Below are positions 37,340 to 41,745 of a DNA stretch of 41,745 bases, piece by piece. Location: assembly GCF_900107265.1 (NCBI RefSeq), contig NZ_FNPJ01000020.1, positions 1 to 41,745 on the forward strand, read 5' to 3'. A program made the translations under genes and the position numbers. This DNA is from Nitrosomonas sp. Nm33. Lineage in GTDB: Bacteria; Pseudomonadota; Gammaproteobacteria; Burkholderiales; Nitrosomonadaceae. Under the pieces are notes generated by a model. That model was not told the DNA's origin. It did not search any database and saw only the letters and a list, made by a program, of their open reading frames with translations. Each line of letters starts with the position of its first letter. Position 1 is the stretch's first letter.

Positions 37340-38360
37340 AGACATCTTGCGGTAACTTCATAATATTCTTTGATACGTCAGTCTCATTAGTCAAATCTCC
37401 GATAGCAGATCTGACTAATTTGGAAAATAAAATAGGCTTTTCTTTTTGGAAAGGCTGTGGCTCATTAAGCCTCATTTTCAGATTAGACATTTGAATGAAT
37501 AAACTTCTCTTTGTATTTTCTGAAATCATATTAAGTTGATGCAATCTCATGATCATTGCTGACACAGCTACCTTCCAATATGGTTTTAAAGCTATCAAAT
37601 TTCTTAATGTAGGCTGTTTTCCGAACTGTGATGCGCTTATCTTAAATTCATGTTTTTGCATTAGAAGTTCTGATGCAAATTCATCAGCTTCATCTTCCAT
37701 GGTCTCTCTCGGCACATCATGGATGACAAGATGTGCTAATTCATGAGCTAATGTAAATCTGTATCTATCTGGTGTTAAGGCGCTGCTAATAAAAATTATT
37801 GGTGGAGTATCTGTTATGCGTATGCTAGTACCAGAGATTCCTCTTAAACCAAAATCCACCTCTACAACTATTACACCTGTGCGCTCCACAAAATTCGTCA
37901 AATTCTGAATTGGTCCGTCGGGTAGTCCCCACGTTGCACGCATAATTGAAGCTGCCTTGCTTGGAGATCCATCAACTTGTTCCAAATCAATATATGGCAA
38001 AGAAAAGTCAGATTCTATCTCAACAAAATCCATAAATTTTCTAATACCAATACGTATTAAATTAGTTATGCTTGAAATATATCTTCTATCAGACGCCGTT
38101 ATTGAACTAGATTTTCTGTAATAAACAGAGCTTGAACCAAAACCAAGACGGTTTTCTGGCATGTAAAAAAATTCAATCGGAAAGTTTAATGCTTCACTAA
38201 TTGCTTTTATAGTGTCTATGCTGGCTGAATTTTCTATTCCACCTTCAATCATGGCAATCTGCGGTTGTTTTAATGATGATGCATCAGCTAATTCCTTTTG
38301 CGTCAACGCTCTATATTCTCTTGCCAAAATTATCATTTCCGGATTAAGTGGTTTCAACAT
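37266..38360 (-). CDS. XRE-type HTH protein with ImmA/IrrE metallopeptidase domain
   Basis: The 364-residue protein joins an N-terminal Cro/C1-type helix-turn-helix (residues about 8-62: ALTQKELADASSLKQPQIAM) to a zinc peptidase domain. That domain shows the HExxH motif in FTLAHELAHLVIH (about residues 206-210) and the distal acidic ligand region EDEADEFASELLM. Proteins of this COG2856 type act as anti-repressor proteases or as members of toxin-antitoxin-like pairs. ATG 38360 has GAGGG upstream and is preferred over GTG 38369. Its start lies inside the end of the unknown gene upstream (17-bp overlap), implying coupled expression. Confidence 0.85.
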   Translation of the reverse strand: MLKPLNPEMIILAREYRALTQKELADASSLKQPQIAMIEGGIENSASIDTIKAISEALNFPIEFFYMPENRLGFGSSSVYYRKSSSITASDRRYISSITNLIRIGIRKFMDFVEIESDFSLPYIDLEQVDGSPSKAASIMRATWGLPDGPIQNLTNFVERTGVIVVEVDFGLRGISGTSIRITDTPPIIFISSALTPDRYRFTLAHELAHLVIHDVPRETMEDEADEFASELLMQKHEFKISASQFGKQPTLRNLIALKPYWKVAVSAMIMRLHQLNMISENTKRSLFIQMSNLKMRLNEPQPFQKEKPILFSKLVRSAIGDLTNETDVSKNIMKLPQDVFKFLYASSLHEEAKRESFAHLRLV

Positions 38361-38967
38361 AATTATCACCCTCTTTCTTATCTAGCTTATCCGACTTTAC
38401 ACGCACCCTTGCTTCCTTAACTATTTGCTGCGACTCATGAGCAAAGAGATTTTCAACATTCTGATTAATAGCATTAGGCAAAATTTCAGCATTCCAATAA
38501 TTTGCCTCTCCAGATGGACAGACGAGATTAATTGATGTGATTGATGAGCCAAATTTGTCCATAATGTATCCAGCTTCTAAATGATGTGTCGCCTCTATTC
38601 CTGGAAGTAATAGCTGATTTCGAAACTCTTGGACTTGCAATGTTGGTTGGTTTCTTGATAAGCCATCTTCATCAAATTTCTTTAGTCTGATTCCTATACA
38701 ACCGAAAAAATCTTGTGGGTTAAAAACCAAAATAAACATTTGTTGTTTAGTAAGAAAATTTATTGATTCATTTTCTTCTGCTAGCCTAATTCCTCTGATA
38801 CGCATGAAATCATTAATCATGCATGCTCTCGTGCGCGCGCTAGTCAATGATTTTACTTTTGGTGATATTTCTATTTGCCAGTCTTCCCAAGCACCATTAA
38901 TAACACTCCAAAGTCCATTGAAATAAGGGCGCATAACATTGTGCGCAGTATCAAATTCAATAAGCAT
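38344..38967 (-). CDS. Unknown protein, partner of the XRE-ImmA gene
   Basis: The 207-residue soluble protein starts MLIEFDTAHNVMRPYFNG at an ATG with GGGAGA upstream (39045 is the limit of the longer, less likely frame). It has no signal peptide or membrane helix. Features are a mixed alpha/beta composition, FLTKQQMFILVFNPQDFF in the middle, and a Lys/Glu-rich C-terminal tail. I do not recognise a family. The 17-bp overlap with the peptidase gene, in that order, is the arrangement of two-gene addiction or defence modules. It could be the target or toxin whose stability the peptidase controls, but nothing in the sequence proves this. Confidence 0.65.
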   Translation of the reverse strand: MLIEFDTAHNVMRPYFNGLWSVINGAWEDWQIEISPKVKSLTSARTRACMINDFMRIRGIRLAEENESINFLTKQQMFILVFNPQDFFGCIGIRLKKFDEDGLSRNQPTLQVQEFRNQLLLPGIEATHHLEAGYIMDKFGSSITSINLVCPSGEANYWNAEILPNAINQNVENLFAHESQQIVKEARVRVKSDKLDKKEGDNYVETT

Positions 38968-39048
38968 AAATTCTCCCAGAAAAAGTTTTATGCAATATAC
39001 TATCACAAATTGGTTACAATTCACTAAGAAATATAAAATATTCATTGT

Positions 39049-39085
39049 TTATACTTATACGCTCAAGTATAATTCATTATGAATT
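39049..39085. promoter_or_regulatory. Two adjoining inverted repeats before the transposase gene
   Basis: TTATACTT (39049-39056) and AAGTATAA (39065-39072) are exact inverted copies around an 8-nt spacer. The next 15 bp, AATTCATTATGAATT (39071-39085), form a second perfect 6-3-6 inverted repeat. Both lie in the 139-bp divergent space between the unknown gene and the transposase. They could bind the XRE protein or the transposase. Confidence 0.5.
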
Positions 39086-39106
39086 GAAGATAATAAAAAA
39101 CCATCC

Positions 39107-39982
39107 ATGAACAAACTCTCAGTTGAAAAACGCGCAATGATATTAACGCTGCTAGTAGAAGGTAATTCAATGCGCTCAGCCTCACGTATCGCTGATGTTT
39201 CGATTAATACCGTGACCAAGTTGCTAATAGACGCTGGTACGGTATGCGCTGAGTACCAAGATGAGCATTTAGTTAATATCAAAAGCAAGCGCGTTCAATG
39301 TGATGAGATTTGGTCGTTTTGTTACGCAAAAGAAAAGAACGTAGCGCCAGCAGACAAAGGAATTCTTGGTTATGGTGATGTTTATACTTGGATCGCAATA
39401 GATGCAGATACAAAACTAGCTATTTCATGGTTGGTTGGTCGACGTGATTATGAATACGCGGAAGCATTTATAGGCGATCTGGCGAGCCGTTTAAGTGATC
39501 GCATTCAATTAACTACCGATGGTTATGGCTGCTATATCAACACGGTCGAGCAATTTTTTGGTGGAATGGTTGATTACGCAATGTTAGTTAAAATCTATGG
39601 AGAAGAGACCAAGGGACAAAAACGCTATAGTCCGGCAGCATTCGTTAGCGCAGAAAAGCGGGTTATGGCAGGTAATCCAGATGCTGCTCATATCTCTACG
39701 AGCTACGTTGAACGTAACAATCTGACAATGCGTATGGGTATGCGTAGATTTACCAGATTAACAAATGGCTTTAGTAAAAAGATTGAGAACTTAGCGCACG
39801 CAGTAGCATTACACTTCATGCATTATAACTTTGTGAGAATTCACAAAACGCTCAAAACAACGCCTGCAATGACGGCAGGTATATCTAATACGCTTTGGTC
39901 TATGAATGATATTGTTGAATTAATTGATGACAAAGAAGCGTTAAAAGATAGAAGCAGAGGAAAATACAAAACAAAAAGCTAA
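39107..39982 (+). CDS. IS1-family-type transposase (single frame, DDE)
   Basis: The 291-residue protein has an N-terminal helix-turn-helix (EGNSMRSASRIADVSINTVTK). The catalytic core has VQCDEIWSFCY (first Asp/Glu), LTTDGYGCYINTVEQ (second Asp) and STSYVERNNLTMRMGMRRF (Glu). A C-terminal segment follows, FMHYNFVRIHKTLKTTPA. This single-frame type is usually grouped with IS1 (ISMhu11-like), without the frameshift of classical IS1. The 8-bp duplication fits that family. It is intact and lies in the middle of the element, not at an end. Its stop overlaps the hicA stop by 4 bp in opposite directions. Confidence 0.88.
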   Translation: MNKLSVEKRAMILTLLVEGNSMRSASRIADVSINTVTKLLIDAGTVCAEYQDEHLVNIKSKRVQCDEIWSFCYAKEKNVAPADKGILGYGDVYTWIAIDADTKLAISWLVGRRDYEYAEAFIGDLASRLSDRIQLTTDGYGCYINTVEQFFGGMVDYAMLVKIYGEETKGQKRYSPAAFVSAEKRVMAGNPDAAHISTSYVERNNLTMRMGMRRFTRLTNGFSKKIENLAHAVALHFMHYNFVRIHKTLKTTPAMTAGISNTLWSMNDIVELIDDKEALKDRSRGKYKTKS

Positions 39983-40218
39983 TCAAGAGCAGCGTAAAAC
40001 TCCTTTTTACTTACGCCTGCCTGTTTAGCCATTGAGCTTATTAAGTCTTGGCTAAATGGTGATTTGGGGCAATCAACGGTAACTTTATACAATATGCTTC
40101 CGTTGATTTTAGCCCATTGTTCATGAGATGTTGATTTTCTTGGTCTTAGTTCAAAACCAAGGTTTTTTAATATTTGCTTAACTTCTTTGCAAGTAAGCGG
40201 AGGGTGCGCACCGCTCAT
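39979..40218 (-). CDS. hicA: HicA-type mRNA interferase toxin
   Basis: The 79-residue protein has the HicA pattern KEVKQILKNLGFELRPRKST followed by SHEQW, which holds the catalytic His on the dsRBD-like fold. Near the end it has SQDLISSMAKQAGVSKKEF. HicA cleaves mRNA and is neutralised by HicB. The start overlaps the hicB stop by 4 bp (ATGA). The gene order hicB-hicA is less common than hicA-hicB but occurs. The toxin reading frame looks complete. Confidence 0.85.
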   Translation of the reverse strand: MSGAHPPLTCKEVKQILKNLGFELRPRKSTSHEQWAKINGSILYKVTVDCPKSPFSQDLISSMAKQAGVSKKEFYAALD

Positions 40219-40553
40219 CCATGCACATAATTTTTTGGCACCAAAGGTATTGGATCTTTAAATAGCCTGTGTAATCCATTTTTAAAAATACCGAATCGTT
40301 TCATTGCCAATATAAAATAGTATGTAGCTATTTGTTTAAAAGGAGCTTTACGTTTTAAAAGTTGTTCAGCAAAAGCCTTATCCTCTCCATACAATGCATC
40401 ATACAAATATTCTTTAACCATAAGGTTAAGCTTTCCCTTAACTTCATCAAAACTATCTCCCTGAGCCGCCAATCCAAAATCAATACAAAACGCCTGCCAT
40501 TGATCTCCATTTTTATTGGCATAGCAGCGTAATAACAAGTCATTTGGTTTCAT
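40215..40553 (-). CDS. hicB: HicB-type antitoxin
   Basis: The 112-residue protein has the HicB partial RNase H-like fold: LLLRCYANKNGDQWQAFCID, LAAQGDSFDEVKGKLNLMV, KEYLYDAL. The usual C-terminal HTH or ribbon-helix-helix domain is not obvious. Instead there is a basic tail with a hydrophobic stretch (IATYYFILAMKRFG). AGGAGA lies just upstream of ATG 40553. It is the first gene of the pair and would repress the promoter between 40554 and 40700 if autoregulated as in known systems. Confidence 0.8.
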   Translation of the reverse strand: MKPNDLLLRCYANKNGDQWQAFCIDFGLAAQGDSFDEVKGKLNLMVKEYLYDALYGEDKAFAEQLLKRKAPFKQIATYYFILAMKRFGIFKNGLHRLFKDPIPLVPKNYVHG

Positions 40554-40600
40554 GGCGCTTTCTCCTTTTGCTATTTAGTATATCTTTTGTGTAAGTGTTT

Positions 40601-40620
40601 AATAAATATGAATATTTATT
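40601..40620. promoter_or_regulatory. 20-bp palindrome upstream of hicB
   Basis: AATAAATAT-GA-ATATTTATT is a perfect 9-2-9 inverted repeat, about 50 bp upstream of the hicB start. It is a candidate operator for the antitoxin. Because the region is AT-rich, chance is possible. Confidence 0.45.
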
Positions 40621-40785
40621 ATTTTTTGTAAATATAATTAACAGTTTAACTAATACTATTGCATAGTATCGCATTAGCAAGGTTTGTCAACAGGCGTTGC
40701 CTAATACCGCATGCTATGTTCAAGTAGAATTTTAGATAACTAAATTTAGTTCTTGTTCAGATAAATTTCATTGTGCACGGAGTAA

Positions 40786-40819
40786 TATGGTCGTATTAAT
40801 AAATATTAATACGACCATA
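40786..40819. promoter_or_regulatory. Perfect 15-bp hairpin next to the right end of the transposon
   Basis: TATGGTCGTATTAAT (40786-40800) pairs exactly with ATTAATACGACCATA (40805-40819) around AAAT. It lies 16 bp inside the right inverted repeat, away from all genes. No T-run follows on either strand. It might be an insulator, a terminator without a U-tract, or a transposase-binding or host-factor site. Confidence 0.6.
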
Positions 40820-40858
40820 AAACTATAAATATTAAAAAATTCAAACTGAGACACTACC

Positions 40859-40866
40859 GATAATCT
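40859..40866. repeat. 8-bp target duplication, right copy (GATAATCT)
   Basis: This exact copy of 36968-36975 follows the right inverted end of the transposon directly. Confidence 0.93.
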
Positions 40867-41194
40867 ATCAAAATCTCCCTCATACCGATTCAATCAGTAC
40901 GAAATAATTTTACCTGTTGATGCATTATGGTGCTTCAGATGACAGGCTAACAGTGGATATGATCAGCTTAATTTCTAAAAAGAGGTAAAAAAACGTATTT
41001 AAGATTAAATATGCTCAAAAGCATTCTGTGTTTGTGCAAGTGAGCTGAGTTTCACTCGGTCAGGCAAGACTGGACAATAAGCTTTAATAACCAACACAAT
41101 GTATTTGCCAGAGTGAAAATCCTATCTCCGACAGCAAAAAGCAAAGCGAAAAACGACCGGCGCTTTTTAATGTTCGAGTGTGCGCAATAGTTAC
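40867..41194. other. Gap between the transposon and IS5 element, no feature seen
   Basis: This is the original DNA upstream of the sulfotransferase gene at 36871, now displaced by the transposon. No gene or RNA is recognised. Confidence 0.4.
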
Positions 41195-41745
41195 GGTCTG
41201 TTGACATTTCACACAGGTAGCCACAGATACCCGCATGCCATGGCAACCATACTTTCATAATTTCTCTTTAGTTTGTCGTATCGTGTTGCCACTGCCCGAT
41301 ACTGTTTTAGTCGGGCAAAAGCGTTTTCCACCAAGTGTCGATATCTATACAAGCCCCAATCCATATCTGCGTTACCCTTCAACGAATTGCGTTTTCTTGG
41401 AATCACAGCCCTGGCTCCCTTCTTTATTATCTGCTCACGTATACACTCACTGTCATAGCCCTTATCCGCTACAATCGCTTGTGCATCAGGTAACTTGGCA
41501 ATCAGCTGTGGTGCTACAGAACAATCATTCACTTCTCCACCAGTAATCTCAAACTCAACTGGTAAACCACAACCATCAACCGCCAAATGAATCTTTGTAG
41601 TGTTACCCGCACGGCTTTTCCCGATGGCCTGCGGCTCTTGACCTACCGCCCCCGCACTATGCTGATGCGCTTTAACGTAGCTGCCATCAATAAATTCCCA
41701 CTCCCAATCTGGATCAATAATCAGTGCCTTGAAAATTCTGTTCCA
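41195..41745 (-). mobile_element. IS5-family insertion sequence, partial, runs off the right edge
   Basis: The inner end is placed at GGTCTGTTGACATTT (41195), which resembles common IS5-family ends and is preceded by TTAC. The transposase stop lies 14 bp inside this point, as is usual. The other end is outside the window, so neither repeats nor target duplication can be tested. Confidence 0.65.
41209..41745 (-). CDS. IS5-family transposase, C-terminal part (partial at window edge)
   Basis: The frame is open from the window edge through the stop at 41209 (about 178 codons). The first catalytic Asp is in WEFIDGSYVKAHQHSAGA, which continues QAIGKSRAGNTTKIHL. The second is in IVADKGYDSECIREQI, and the Glu in YRYRHLVENAFARLKQYRAV. 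This is the IS427-like layout of the IS5 family. The helix-rich N-terminus is outside the window, so intactness is not certain. Confidence 0.88.
   Translation of the reverse strand, partial: WNRIFKALIIDPDWEWEFIDGSYVKAHQHSAGAVGQEPQAIGKSRAGNTTKIHLAVDGCGLPVEFEITGGEVNDCSVAPQLIAKLPDAQAIVADKGYDSECIREQIIKKGARAVIPRKRNSLKGNADMDWGLYRYRHLVENAFARLKQYRAVATRYDKLKRNYESMVAMACGYLWLPV

Larger units (their letters stand above)
36976..40858. mobile_element. IS1-family-type transposon with cargo, complete
   Basis: The element is 3883 bp long. Its ends are perfect 23-bp inverted repeats (GGTAGTGTCTCAGTTTGAAT plus TTT) at 36976-36998 and 40836-40858. Exact 8-bp duplications flank it, as IS1-type transposition gives. 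It carries one transposase gene and five other genes. Three are read leftward to rightward of the left end: a KGG-type protein, an XRE-ImmA/IrrE peptidase and an unknown partner. The other two are hicB-hicA at the right end. The sequence is more AT-rich than the core genes of the window, suggesting a foreign source. Identical ends and duplication suggest recent insertion. Confidence 0.93.

Noticed and set aside
38968..39045. 26-residue N-terminal extension of the unknown gene in the transposon
   Set aside because: A better start with GGGAGA upstream exists at 38967, and the extension would run through the divergent promoter region.

Overview
The window looks like a chromosomal segment of a moderately AT-rich betaproteobacterium. 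The gene order mreBCD-mrdA-rodA-rlpA diverging from gatCAB, a ubiC-ubiA-ubiD set, and rpe-gph-trpE suggest Nitrosomonas or a close relative in the Nitrosomonadaceae. This assignment is an inference from gene order and protein similarity recalled from memory, not from a search.

Positions 1-23900 are mostly housekeeping. A partial IS630-family element leaves the left edge. A dienelactone hydrolase gene follows, then a leftward quinone block (ubiC, ubiA, ubiD, and a DCC-type thiol-disulfide protein gene), a metallophosphoesterase, a Tim44-domain protein and a short-chain dehydrogenase. Leftward gatCAB (Glu/Asp-tRNA amidotransferase) diverges from the rightward cell-shape operon mreB-mreC-mreD-mrdA-rodA-rlpA. 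A leftward comEC is followed by rightward rpe, gph and trpE.

Positions 23900-36970 are accessory and concern secreted or surface material. An RTX-type calcium-binding protein sits behind a tandemly duplicated leader. It is followed by a large family 2 glycosyltransferase, a family 4 glycosyltransferase and a TPR protein. Then come a decayed IS630 copy, a protein with a Pro/Thr pentapeptide repeat, an Stf0-type sulfotransferase, an exported protein of unknown function and a second sulfotransferase. The set would suit a glycosylated and/or sulfated extracellular product, but that is inference.

Positions 36968-40866 hold a complete mobile element of 3883 bp. It has 23-bp perfect terminal inverted repeats and a perfect 8-bp target duplication (GATAATCT). 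It carries an IS1-type transposase plus cargo: a small basic KGG-type protein, an XRE-ImmA/IrrE metallopeptidase gene overlapping a gene of unknown function, and a HicB-HicA toxin-antitoxin pair. I consider this the most notable system in the window. An IS5-family transposase runs off the right edge.

A family of about 100-bp palindromic MITE-like repeats is scattered over the window in seven copies, with 3-bp TTA/TAA duplications at the clearest ones. Most lie at the 3' ends of genes. One has been read into ubiA and now encodes its last 28 residues. Another carries a second, different small repeat nested inside it. No tRNA, rRNA or CRISPR array was seen.
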